This document shows, piece after piece, positions 42,590 to 54,290 of a stretch of DNA of 64,000 nucleotides. Both the position numbers and the translations under genes were made by a program. Source of the DNA: Liriodendron chinense (taxonomy: Eukaryota; Streptophyta; Magnoliopsida; Magnoliales; Magnoliaceae); assembly GCA_003013855.2 (NCBI GenBank), contig PVNU02000868.1, forward strand, positions 4,148,501 through 4,212,500, read 5' to 3'. Within the stretch, counting starts at the first letter, position 1; the number at the start of each line of letters is the position of its first letter. The notes below the pieces were generated by a model. The model did not search any database. It was not told where the DNA came from and was given only the letters and a program-made list of their open reading frames with translations.

Positions 42590-43115
42590 ATGCAGATTGG
42601 CTAGTAACCTTGCCACAAGCCAATGGCTAGTAGTCGGAGCTTTGTGGGCCCTACCATGATGTCACGCCGTTCATACATTTTTTCATATCATTTTATGGTA
42701 TGACCCCAAAATTGAGGTAGATCCAAATCTAAATGGATCACATCACAAGAAACAATGTTAATTGGACGACCAACATTAAAAACTTCTTGAGGCCACAGAA
42801 GTTTTGGAGCAAGCTAATATTTGTTTTTGTTTTTTTTCTGTATCCAGATCTGTATGACCTAATCAAGTGGTTAGATGTCAAACAAACATTATAGTGGCCC
42901 CGGGAGGTTTTTAATGGTTGATATTTAATCACTATTGTTTTCCTATGGTGTGGTCCGCTTGAGATTTAGATTCTTCTCATTTTTTGGATCAAGCCCTAAA
43001 ATGATATTGGGAAATGTATCGACAGCATGGATAAACACATACATCATGTGGTGGGGCCCATGGAGCATGGACCTCTATCCACCAGGCTAATGGCAATGTC
43101 AATTGCCAAACTGCC
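42590..43115. mobile_element. MITE with the GTGGTCC core
   Basis: The core order is 'GTGGGCCCTACCATGATGT', 'GAGGTAGATCCAAATCT', 'CACAGAAGTTTTGGA', 'GTGGTCCGCTTGAGATTTAGA' and 'ACATCATGTGGTGGGGCCCA'. The outer parts 'GCCAATGGCTAGTAG' and 'CACCAGGCTAATGGC' are weakly inverted, so the ends are approximate. Confidence 0.6.
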
Positions 43116-43744
43116 TTCCCAAATGAGAGGGAAACCAAAATCCCTTTTTTCCCTTCCCCTCTCAAAACCCCTTTCACTCGAACGCGGATTGCGTCCGACT
43201 CCAGTTAGACCTTTAAGCGTCCAACCTGTGTATGTTCAAATCGGATTGGCAGAAGATGTAGGGCCCACACTTTCATTAAATGAGGGGATTTCACGGCCAA
43301 ATTCCAAGTGCCGTTAGGCCGCGTTATCCTTGACCCTGACAAAAACGAAAATAGAAAACTCATTTGTGTACTAACACTTATCACGGATAATCCTCATCTT
43401 GGTGCATCCAAGTTCCTACATGGCACTTACTATTTTCTTTTGTGTACTAGCAAATGCTTCTGAGAAGTTGCACATTCATATAAGTAAATATTAGTAGGAC
43501 AAAAAATTGCTACAACGTTATTCAAGACCATTAAACAATAAAATATAATAGGACAAGATGGTTTTTTTTTAAAAAGAAAGGCATTTTTAGATAATTAGTA
43601 TGAAAGCTCTAAATTAGATAACATAAAAGAAGAGGTTTACTTGAATAAGTCCAAATATATACAATGTGACCTACCATAATAAACTACTGATCTTGTGGGA
43701 TTGGGAATCATTTCTAGCAATGGATTAACCGGGAGGTAGATTTT

Positions 43745-44135
43745 CTATGAAAGCCTTTCATAAGAAGTTCTAGGATGGGATGCTAGGTGGGCCACACCAG
43801 AGGGAAAACTAGCGAAAGAGTTTCCTATCATTGAAATGTCCCTGGGCTCCACATTGATGTTCATATACCATCCAAACCGTATATAAGTTCATTACCACGC
43901 GGATGAAGTGAAAACAAAAAAAGAAACCAACATGATATGTAACTTATGTGGCCATACAAATGTTTCAAGAGTTGTCACTGAATCACCACTCTTTCCTCTT
44001 GTATGGCCCAGTTGAGCTGTGTATCCGCCTCTTTTTTTGTCACTTGTCCTAAAATGAGGTCACAAAATGGTTGGATGGGGTGAATTTCTCACAAACATTA
44101 TGGTGGACCCCACCTAGCAGCAAAAGGCTTTCACA
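43745..44135. mobile_element. MITE nested in the long-TIR MULE
   Basis: The left end 'ATGAAAGCCTTTCATAAG...GCTAGGTGGGCC' mirrors the right end, which on the minus strand reads 'TGTGAAAGCCTTTTGCTGC' then 'TAGGTGGGGTCC'. The core has 'GTATGGCCCAGTTGAG'. The duplication is not clear. Confidence 0.65.
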
Positions 44136-44194
44136 AGAAATCAGAGTCCATTAGAAGGAAATCTGAGCCCATTATTTGGAGGAGGTTTTCTGTA

Positions 44195-44550
44195 TGCATT
44201 CCTGACGTATTGCAATGTGATGCGTCGGGACTTTAACATTTGAATTTGAGTCGCCTTCCAATGATCCAAACCGTTTATATGATGATCCCAACTTGCATAG
44301 TAGATAGGCAACAAATAAATATCTTTAAAATGGAAAATTTAAACCATTCGGATTTTAAGTCTTTTCCTATGAAAATGGATGGTCACAATAAATTTTACGT
44401 AATAAGAGGGTTCAAATATTTCCATTAGATAATTATCCGAACAACTCCATCCAATCTATCCCTATCACATGAGCGGTTTGGATCATTTAGAGATTCCCAG
44501 TTCAAATGGCTAAAGGTCGACGTATCAAATTGCAATATGTGGGGTGCATT
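44195..44550. mobile_element. Second nested MITE
   Basis: The left end 'TGCATTCCTGACGTATTGCA' with 'TGATGCGTCG' and 'CATTTGAA' is mirrored on the right, minus strand, by 'AATGCACCCCACATATTGCA' with 'TGATACGTCG' and 'CATTTGAA'. 'GATCCAAACCG' is found near both inner ends. It lacks the GTGGTCC core and so is another family. Confidence 0.7.
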
Positions 44551-44588
44551 GGAGCACCACGTTGCAATAGGTTGAAAGAAGGGAGTAA

Positions 44589-45072
44589 ATTGCCTGTGAC
44601 CCCTGGCCAGGGTTGTGTGGGATCCATAGGGATGTCCGTGACAAATCCACTACGTCCATTTATTTTGGAAGACCATGGTAGTACAGGATTTTAAAAATAA
44701 TACAGATCCAAAACTCGGATGGGCCATACCACCCTAAACAGTGGGTATTGAACACTAAGCGGTGATAAAAGTTTAACATCAGGATGATACTTTTTCTTAC
44801 CGTTTATTTGAGTGTTAATAATTCTTTGAATGGTTTGGATGGCACATAAACATCACGGTCAACTCCAAGAAGGTTTCAACAGTGGATGTTGGTGTTCCCA
44901 CCGTTTTGTTGGTGTGGCCCACCTAAGTTTTGAATCTGCCTGATTTTTAGAATCCTGTCCTATTTTTGTCTTTAAAAACATATGGACGTAGTGGATTTGT
45001 CATGGACTTCCCTAGTGGATCCCATGCAGCCCCGGCCACAAGGATATCCTTGTGGTCGGTGTCACAGGCAAT
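44589..45072. mobile_element. Third nested MITE, 484 bp
   Basis: Inverted ends ATTGCCTGTGACCCCTGGCC (left) and ATTGCCTGTGACACCGACCA (right, minus strand), each followed by 'TGGGATCCA' and 'GACAAATCCACTACGTCC'. The core is the GTGGTCC type ('GTGTGGCCCACCTAAGTTTT'). Confidence 0.75.
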
Positions 45073-45459
45073 CCTCTCCTTGAACGAATGAGTTTTCTAT
45101 TTTTGGTTTCATTAGGGTCGAGTATAACACTACCTAACAACACTTAAATTTTAGCCGTGAAATCACCTCATTCAATGAAAGTATGAGCCCTACATCTCCC
45201 GCCAATACGGTTTGAACACACACCGGTCGGACGCTCGAAGGTCCGACTAGAGTCGAACGCAATCCACGTTCCTTTCGCTCTCCCCTCCCTCTTTCGTCCT
45301 CTGTCGCTCCAGATCTCTCCCTCCCTTTTAGCCATCTCTCTCTCTCCCCTTGTCGGGGCCCCAATTGTCAAGGAGCATCACCAGATCTCCCAAAGAATTT
45401 TTCTCTTCATCTCTTTTCTTTTTCTTTTTGTTTCATAGTCTGTAAATGATTTACTAGTA

Positions 45460-46106
45460 AATGGACCATTTTTGTGTTTGGATGCTCCCATTTGCTAGTA
45501 AATGATTTACTACCTGTAAGTCATTTACTATCAAATGCTTTCTCCCATTTACTAGCAAAAAGGTGAGATTTCATTTACTAGTAAATAAGATGAAGGGTAG
45601 TAAATGGCAACGGATCTATTTTTGAAATTTCTGCTATAAAGTAGAGTCACACCTGGCTGTTGCAGAACATCCAACGTCTCTCTCTTCCTCTCCTTCTTTA
45701 CAATCTCTCGCCCTCCCTCCCTCCCTCTAGTGATCTTCTAAGCTTCAAAGACCCTTCCGGCAGCGGCTCCCTTCCTCCCTCCCTCCCTCCCTCTGACAAT
45801 AGCATTTGAATTCGTGGGCCCAACTTTTATGGCTCACATACTATTCAGTTTTCTTTGAGGATTAACTCTAAGCTTTAGTGATATGGGCTTAACCTAATGA
45901 TCCTCTTTAAAGGAAATTCCAATATGCAATTTGAATGTTATTTACTGAATTGCTGCTCTAAACTATTTTAGGTGTGAATATAAAATTACAGGATATAACT
46001 CATTTACAGGCTATCCAAACACAGTAAATGATTTACTAGTAAATTGTTTACAACTTACATCCAAACAGATAGGTAATAAATCATTTACTAGCATCCAAAC
46101 GACCCC
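45460..46106. mobile_element. hAT-like MITE with CATTTACTAGTAAATG motifs
   Basis: The left end 'GTGTTTGGATGCTCCCATTTGC' in outline mirrors the right end, minus strand 'AAGGGGTCGTTTGGATGCTAG'. Subterminal copies of TAGTAAATGATTTACTA occur in both orientations (45490-45600 and 46028-46100), and one more lies outside at 45440-45462. A C/T-rich zone with (CCCT)n is in the middle (45690-45795). No frame was seen. Confidence 0.6.
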
Positions 46107-46791
<685 letters not shown>

Positions 46792-47136
46792 AGGAAAGTA
46801 CATTCACCAAATGAGTCACACATGCTCATTGGATTTGGACCATTGTAAGTGTTTTTAGCTGCGCTTTTTTTTTTGTTCCTTTTTTTTTTCGGGTTCAGGG
46901 CCCATTCTATCCTACTTCTAAAATACCTGGGATAGGGTTTCACGAGCCGATCTTCCTGACAATGGTCCAGAGGACTCCTTGAGTGCAGGGTGGAATAGTG
47001 AGAGAGTCAATGTATCTGTGATACATTTTATTCCCAATTTTGAAAGTCCTAATCTGCAGTTCTCTAGAAATAGTCCTAAATGCCCTTGCTCTTCACAAGT
47101 ATTCATTCTTACTTGTGTGCATATGTATGTGTGTGT

Positions 47137-47407
47137 TGTTGGAGGCGTCAGCATACCCCCTGATATACATTGTTCTGTTGTTCCCTAACAGCATGAGCTT
47201 TTAGCGCAACCGGTCAGTAACATGGTATCAGAGCAAGACATCCGGGGTTCAAGTCCCGGGGTTTGCAAAATTCGGTATTATAGGGCATCCGGTATTGTAT
47301 CAGCCTAGAGTATCACGTGCGGGGCCTTTATACCGCCCGCACATGAGGGGAGGTGTTGGAGGCGTCAACAAACCCCCTGATATACATTGTTTTGTCATTC
47401 CCTAACA
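47137..47407 (+). mobile_element. TRIM-like miniature element, 271 bp, with tRNA-like boxes
   Basis: Two direct repeats of 54 bp (47137-47190 and 47354-47407) start TGTTGGAGGCGTCA and end CCCTAACA. The 163-bp interior has TGGTATCAGAGC (47223-47234), the copia primer-site sequence, and a purine tract 'ATGAGGGGAGG' before the right repeat. It also has TAGCGCAACCGG (47202-47213) and GGTTCAAGTCC (47246-47256), which fit the A and B boxes of polymerase III promoters at tRNA-like spacing. The primer site is 32 bp from the left repeat, which is unusual. No 5-bp duplication was found (TGTGT and GCTCG). Confidence 0.65.
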
Positions 47408-48085
47408 GCTCGAATGACAATTAGGGGAAGTCCATCATTGGTTGCATATGGGGCCACCATGATGTTCATACACCAACCCAAGCACATGATACATCTGCTC
47501 CCATTTCCAAAAATTATGAGTGATTTCCTCAATTTCCAGAATGATCATCCAATCGGTAGCTAGAATACCCAAGTGTGATTTGTCATTTATTTATTTATAA
47601 TATTGTTGGTCCTTACAGAACTTCTAAAATAATCTTCGATTTTTGCCAAATTTTATAATATATCTTAACTAAGATATTATTTATTTATAGTGCCCTTGGA
47701 TTCTCATGAAGTCTCCAAAGACAATATCTGGCCTTCTTCTATCCACAACTCATTTAATTGTCAGGAGTGTTTGAAAAGAATTCTGCATGCTTTATCAAAT
47801 TTCACCCATGATTCATTACCAACAATCATAACTCTGGATTGAACTTTTGCACAAGGTTTTTTTTTTATCTTTATTTTTATTTTTAGTTTACAGCCATGAG
47901 TAGGATTTGATAGGATCATTTATAAGAAAAACAAACAAACAAACAAAAGGTTCGGGTAGGCCCATAGCAAACAAATAAGTACGAGAGACTAGTCAGTTAT
48001 TTCTATTATAGTGACTTGTAAAATTTCTATTATTGAATATGTGGAAGCAAAAGAGGAGAAATCGTTTTTTAGGTGTATGTATGGG
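47408..48085. other. Stretch without recognised gene
   Basis: AT-rich, with a 'CAAACAAACAAA' run near 47935. No frame or repeat end was seen. Confidence 0.45.
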
Positions 48086-48335
48086 TTCTAACAAAATGAA
48101 ACACATGTGTGGTTGTGCAGTTGTTTATTGCTTGTAAAATGATTTTGGAAAAGCTACATTTTTCCAAAGGTTTAGTATGTACTTAGATGGATTTTTTTTT
48201 AACTGTGTATGTGTGGTATGGGTTCTAACAACATGAAATACGAGCATATTTGTAAAGTTTTCTACTGCATATAAAAGGATCTTGGAAATGCTGCATTTTT
48301 TAAAAGGTTCAAAATGTACCAATATGGGACGTGTT
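48085..48335. repeat. Imperfect tandem duplication, unit about 145 bp
   Basis: 'ATGGGTTCTAACAAAATGAAA...TTGGAAAAGCTACATTTTTC' at about 48080-48165 recurs at 48225-48305 as 'ATGGGTTCTAACAACATGAAA...TTGGAAATGCTGCATTTTTT'. Non-coding. Confidence 0.7.
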
Positions 48336-48661
48336 CCCTGCAAAAATGGCCTCCACATAAATGGTTCAATTTTTCCAAAGAGTTGTATTTGGTTCCAAAT
48401 AGAATTCTCAGTCCTTGCAAAAGTTGCCTACTTGCCTCATGAAAAATGTTTATCCCTACACGTTTTTCCTCTATTTCAGCCTCTGGTACCTCGCAACTCA
48501 CTTCTAAACTGCCCATATTAAAATTTTACAGATATACCTGGTTTTTTTTTTATCATCTTGCAAGTACATAAGTGTACACTTATTCCATTTCAGGTGTGAC
48601 TGTTCTGTTTCATCATTACTAGGAACTTCTATTGTCTCTTACTGATTAGTTCTCATGCTTT

Positions 48662-48868
48662 GTGCAACTCATTGGCTTAGATAAGAAAATTGACGAGAAG
48701 AAAGGCAAAGAGGATGATGTGCTTCTTGCTATAGCTGCTTGGTTGCTGGGTTGCTCCACAAAGAAACACACTCATGGTGGAGAAACCGAAGATGTGGTAA
48801 AAGATGCAAATCATTTTGTAAAGACAAGTGCGTCCAGCATAAGAGAAGTGACTGTCAACTATTTCTAA
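48662..48868 (+). other. Possible exon remnant, unidentified (low confidence)
   Basis: A 68-residue frame is hydrophilic at its start, with an Asp/Lys/Glu-rich 'DKKIDEKKGKEDD', then 'VLLAIAAWLLGCS', and it ends near a TAA. It has no composition bias of the repeat type and no transposon motif. I do not recognise the family. Downstream, 'CTTTTACAG' at 49140-49148 precedes a short open stretch (49149-49215). With the exon-like block near 49780 this could be a decayed host gene or captured fragments. Confidence 0.25.
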
Positions 48869-48899
48869 CTCCTTTTGTTTTGAGCTTTTGACAAATAAA

Positions 48900-51055
48900 T
48901 CCCTGCCTTTTGACCTATAAGCAACCCTTAACTATTTCTAACTAAACCCTTATATTTTCAAATAGTAGTCAACATAATTCTGGTAGTCAATTTGTTATAC
49001 ATGCTATTAACACTTATTTTCAAAAGTACAAAACTGCCCTTGTATTTACTTATGGGTCATAACACCTTTAATCTTACTTGTTACTTATGAAAGAATTTGT
49101 ATCAAACTTTTAACGTGTAATCTTTTTTACTGTTCTTCCTTTTACAGGTTTGCATTCAGGACTACTGTGGTCATAAAAAATATGCTTTTATGAACAACAT
49201 GGCTAAAACACGATGATGCAAATATACAAATGAACCAGGATGTGAGTTATTAATTTCATTTTCTATCTCCTTAATGACTCGCATTTAATCTTATTTAGCT
49301 CAAAAATTGTTTTTTTTTTTTGTGTGTTCTCTTTTGAAATATAGAAGTATGGATTGATCTATCAGGGCATGTACCAGCAATAGCTAGAGATGCCATTATA
49401 TTTTTGTAAACTAACCTTCATTTCTCGGTTATGCAAACCTTGTTTGGGACCAAAAATGTCTATAACTATATTCTACAAAGAATGTAAAATCATATGGGAC
49501 ACATCAATGGGAACAGTGTAAAATAGCTCCCAAAACTTCATGCAGCGTGGCCTACCTGAGTTTTGTATCAGGCTGATAGGGAAGAGATTGATGTTGTTAG
49601 TTTGCTCGAATAAGTTCCGTTGCTTTCTGAATATTTGTTTTCCAACCATTTTGTCTATAGTTCTTTCATAGATTGAATGGATTATCTTCTGTTTCTCATT
49701 ACTCAAACAGAAAAAAATTAAGAAAGTCTTTATGTAAGCTTTTCCCTTGTCCTGACCATTTCTTGGTGTAATTTCAGCAGCTTCGAGTGGTTTTGGCGAC
49801 ACATCAAATGTTTTTGGTCAGGGTACCTTTGGGTAATTGAAAGTTCCATCTCCATCCTATTTTCCATTCTTTAAATGAAAACAATTGCTAACTGGTTGTG
49901 ACAATTTCTTCTGCTAAACATACTGGAAAATTTGACCAAAAAGGAAAACGAATCCAATGTGTTGGATGTCTGAAATTAAAACAATTAGATTTTAGAAAGT
50001 GGAAGATTTTTTTTCCATTGAACTTAACACTAGTTCTCTCTAAAATGATTTGAAAGATTTTGATTTATGTTACTATTCAAGGAACTCTATAAAATCTACG
50101 AGTCCATTGAAATGTACTTGGAAATAGTTAAGACAATTGTCTAGCCTGTGATTTTGAACATTGCAATGAATTATATACAACATGATTGATAAAATGACGA
50201 GCTGTCTGAAGACATGGGATTTTTTTTTTAATTGTTTACAAATGGGCCTTTCCATTTTTATTACAGAATGCATAATTTCAAAACTCAACCACAATTCTTT
50301 ATGATTCAACACACACCAATTGGATGATCCAATCCATCCTTGATTTGCCCTTACTTTCTATAGCCATCCTTTTTCCAAGCCATGGATGGGATGGCTACAG
50401 TTGCCTAATAAAAGTGATTCTTTAGAATAATAAGCAATCCATGATAGTCTAGATCAAAATGTTGATTTACCTATTTTTGCATTAATTTCTATGACTGTCC
50501 ATGCTAAAGACCATTAATCAAATGGTTAATATTTGTTAGATTGGTGTCATTCTTATGTGGTTGTGCATGAAACAAGTATTAGACTTGAACAATATAGATC
50601 AATGGATTGGAGTCTAAAATGCAATACAATGTCCAAAATCCATTTTAGTCATGGATCATTGTAGTTTTTTTATGCTAAAAAGATGAAAATATTTCTTTCT
50701 AGTTATATTTTTTTTTGTTTATTGTATTGTTTTCAACATTGGATCCTTTGTGAATCATCTTCTTCATATGTGACTTGTGGTTTTGTATTTACCAAAGACA
50801 CTACATTTTTAAGAATTTATCACACCCCATTTGTTTGATATGCGGATGCCATGCATATTGCTACTCCCCTTGTGGACATGGGTGAGTTGTTGGTTACCTG
50901 TTATCCCTTTAGTTCTTTTTCTTTTTAAAATATTTTTCTTTATTCGTTTGTTTTTGTTTCTATATTCTTTTTTGTTCTTGGATTATAAAATCAAAGCATG
51001 TTTTACATTCTAGATTTTGCAGAATGGCCAAGTTGATAGATTTACTAACTAGTAT
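48900..51055. other. Intron-like or intergenic stretch
   Basis: T-rich, with runs of T (49308-49320, 50220-50230) and no family-like frame apart from the weak blocks noted. No MITE core was seen between 49000 and 51000. Confidence 0.4.
49780..49832 (+). other. Exon-like block with FG pairs (low confidence)
   Basis: 'GTAATTTCAG' at 49769-49778 looks like an acceptor. The open block reads 'SSGFGDTSNVFGQGTFG', and GTAATT follows at about 49833 as a possible donor. FG pairs with Gly/Ser/Thr spacers are typical of FG nucleoporins, but the block is short and the match could be chance. No further exon is certain. Confidence 0.25.
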
Positions 51056-51063
51056 GGTGGACT

Positions 51064-51400
51064 ACAAAAAAAGGAGGCAAAGGCTACGAACTCTATTCGT
51101 AGCTATAGGAGAACGGCTATGAATAAAGTCCGTAGCTGGTTCGTATGCGATCTATAACAACTGCCTCAGTGTCCATAGGTCATTTGGCTATAGCTACATA
51201 CTATATCTATAGCTTTTTATCTATATCTACGGAATGAATTCGTAGCTATAAAGGGGAATCTGTCGCTGATAGTAGCTACCGCTACGGATGAGTACGTTGT
51301 CGTTGCTAGCTATCGCTACAGCTATAGCTACGGATGAGTCCGTTGCCGTTGCTTTCAAATAATTTATAGCTACGAACTATATCCGTAGTAGTTGTTTTTT
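51064..51400 (+). mobile_element. CACTA-type transposon end (left end only)
   Basis: 'GACTACAAAAAAAGGAGGC' at 51062 resembles the CACTACAAAAAAA terminus of plant CACTA elements, with the first base changed. It is followed by the usual subterminal repeats in both orientations: 'GGCTACGAA', 'TTCGTAGCTATA', 'AGCTACGGATGAGTCCGTTG'. No matching right end was found in the window, so it may be a fragment or a solo end. Confidence 0.65.
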
Positions 51401-51534
51401 AAAACAATAATAATAATGGTTTCTTTATTCTTGGTGCATGCCCTATTATAACTATCAAATGAGAGAAATCAATCCAACATTCATCAAACTAAGGATTAAC
51501 AATACAAAGTCATGAAATTATTTTTAAAAGAAGA

Positions 51535-51705
51535 AATACATCCCAGTTCAGTCAATATAAATGAGAGAAGACTTGTTCCTAATACATCCCTAGTTCAGTC
51601 AATATAAATGTGAGAAGACTTGTTCCTAATACATCCCCAGTTCAGTCAATATAAATGTTAGAAGACTTGTTCCTAATACATCCCCAATTCAATTAATATG
51701 AATAT
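51535..51705. repeat. 46-47-bp tandem repeat, about 3.5 copies
   Basis: The unit 'AATACATCCCNAGTTCAGTC' then 'AATATAAATGNNAGAAGACTTGTTCCT' repeats at about 51535, 51580, 51627 and 51674 (partial). Confidence 0.88.
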
Positions 51706-54290
51706 AGTGGAGAGTTCTCTACAATGAATACAAGCTGCAATTATTATCTCTTATGGTGAAAAACAAAGCAAAATAAAAGTTTTTAAGAAAATATACAAAC
51801 AAGGCCAACCAAGAGTTGGATTTCAATTACTAATGTCCTCACAGGCATACAGGATCTAGTCCATCCATCAATGCAAACCATTGGTCATTTTTTCTAGTCC
51901 ATTTCCTCATGCATGTGTGGCCTACTTGATGGCCTAGTCCTAATTTCTGACTGCGGCACACATGTCAGGATCCACCAACAGAATGCCAAGATACCCTTAT
52001 AGCTGGAAAAACCCACAACTTCTACTCGAACATTTAAACAGTAATAACAAAAATAAGAAATGATACTTACAGAAGCATTTCTACACAAGAAGCAAGGGAC
52101 AACTGATATCTTACATTGAAAAATTCACTAAGGAGAGTTTCCTCCCGTGATTTGAGGACATTGTGGCATTAGACACTCACTGCAACCATTGGTACCATGG
52201 GGTCTGTGCAAACAAAAGAAAACACAAAGTATGAATTACAACATTTGTCGGTAAGGAAAAAATTCCACCTACACCTTTCAATAAGTATAGTTGGGCTGGA
52301 GCTTGGATTTATCACGTGTGACAAAAAGGCAAGGTTGTTTTTCGAGGACTAAACAACCGCTACATGACCTGTTGTGAAAAGAAAAGAAAAAATCATATAA
52401 ATGTAAATGTTTGAATTTCCAAATGTAATCATAGCTTAAACAAATATACATGAAAAATTACTTGGAAAACAGTCTTAAGAAGAGGCTTGTTTGCAACATG
52501 TTTCCGGCCGATATCACGGCACCACCTAAAATGAAAAGGTGCATTGCCGAGAAATTACATGTAAAAACTGGAAACATCTTGATTTTTCAAAAAAAAAAAA
52601 AAAAATTGTGTAAGAATCTAAGAAAGAATCATTAGATTAATAAGCTTATATATTTATAAGCACTATATTTGAAACTGCAAGAGCAAAAAGAGCACCTTGT
52701 TTCTGGAAGGCGGTATCATCCTAAAAATTAAGATAAAGAAATCAAAATAGGCGGTGCACCATTAGTTCGACCCTTAAAAGGAAAAAATAGTGCAATAAGG
52801 AAGCATGGTGTGCTACAAAAAATCAAATCCTTTCTAATTTTTGGGCAAAAATAGGAAAGCTCTTTGGCCGCAGCCATGGCCAATTCTAAGAGTCAAGGTA
52901 ATAAGAAGGCTGAATAAACGAGTTAAATGCATCCAACCTTCTCTGTTCAAAGTTCATCACATTAATAAAATGAAATAAACCATTCCAACCTTCATTAAAT
53001 TCAAAATCCTCCAATATATCACGGTAATCCAACCTTCCTAAAACTCAAAGAGGATTATCAACTCCCAAACCTTAGATGTTTAGCGTCCAAAAGAGATCAA
53101 TCAGGACAAGCAAGGGCACATGGATATTGATCCAGGCCATTGATCTAATGACAGTACTGGATTAACCACGCACCAAAGGTCCAAAAGTATCCCATATTGG
53201 AAACCCCAACTATCTAACCTATGGCCTTCTTTACATTCCATGTGGTCCATTGCTGTACAATTCTTTAACCATCAATCGCCCTTCTCAGGCCACTGATAGA
53301 AGGGTTAGGATTGTCTCATCAAGGCATACTTTTTTGTATGGTCTGACCATGATGGGACCCATCAATAGTAGGAATCTCTAAACCATGGCCCCATTTGTAT
53401 GGAGTAGGTTACTAAAAGAGATGCTACTCTATGGCTAGTATCATTGAAATGATGTGCAGGTCCCTCCTCATGGCTACACATGGTAAGCATTTGTGATGAT
53501 AGGGACCATTGATCTTGGTGTTTGTGAACATCGAGTAAGATCGTCATATCACACCCACAATAAAGTGAATAGCTAATATGGAGACATTAACATGAGAGAC
53601 TAGCTACAAGAAACTCAACAATAATTTTTGAGATTAAAAAAAAAACGAATTCCCCAATTACAATGTTCCGGATCACACTAACCCATCTTCAAATACTTGT
53701 AGCTTGCAAATGTTGCAGGGACAAGATTGCTAAACTTAGTTATCGCTACTCACACCTGCCAACTTATGTAAGAAAATGGTTGCAGCCCAACACCAAGAAC
53801 CACCAACAACACAGTTTTCACATAAAATGGTCGCTACTTACACCATTCATCATCCACATCAAATTCAGCACATAGTGGAGAGAAGCAAATCAAATATCCA
53901 ACCTAAAATCCAAACCTTGTGTTTTCATCTTCATTCCCATGCAAAGCAAAATAGAAGAAAATAATAAGAACTCCAGTTTTGAAACTTGTAATAAGAATTT
54001 ACCTCTATTTGTGTGGAAACCGAGATTGGAACTAATTGAAGCAGTCCTACGCACATATATTCTCTACAAACCTTTCATAAAAAAAATACAAATCATCATA
54101 AAAACTATATGAAGAAGAAAGAAAAAGCTACATGTAATCAATAGCAGATTAACATAGGAATAGAAAAAAGAGGCCGGATCTACTACTTAGCAATGTAGTA
54201 TAAGCTTCTCTACAAATGGGGGATTTTCTTTTCACAATAAAAGAAGATACTCACAAACTGGTTCGGTATTGCTAGTAGATACTCAGTTGT
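51706..54290. other. Stretch without recognised gene
   Basis: AT-rich. An A-run lies at 52590-52606. Short frames (for example 53663-53875) have no motifs. The words 'TGGGACCCATCAATAG' and 'CATGGGACCC' hint at scattered MITE fragments near 53350. Confidence 0.4.

Larger units (their letters stand above)
43180..45270. mobile_element. MULE-type element with long (about 180 bp) terminal inverted repeats, 2.1 kb
   Basis: The left TIR (43180-43365) starts GAACGCGGATTGCGTCCGAC. The right TIR, read on the minus strand from 45270, starts AACGTGGATTGCGTTCGAC. The inverted match runs through 'GTTCAAA(T/C)CG(G/T)ATTGGC', 'TTTCATT(A/G)AATGAGG' and 'AAAATAGAAAACTCATT'. Flanks CCTTTCACTC (43170-43179) and CCTTTCGCTC (45271-45280) agree in 9 of 10 bases. 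No transposase frame was seen. The interior is three further MITEs. The TIR start resembles that of the short MITEs at 18399 and 59250. Confidence 0.8.

Noticed and set aside
43027..45364. Two similar open frames on opposite strands (43027-43317 and 45134-45364)
   Set aside because: Their likeness comes from the MULE terminal inverted repeats. They are not paralogous genes.
47195..47270. Genuine tRNA gene
   Set aside because: A and B boxes are present, but no acceptor stem pairing was seen and the segment lies between direct repeats of a miniature element.
52450..53964. Short open frames of 60-70 residues
   Set aside because: No motif, no splice context and no composition different from the surrounding non-coding DNA.
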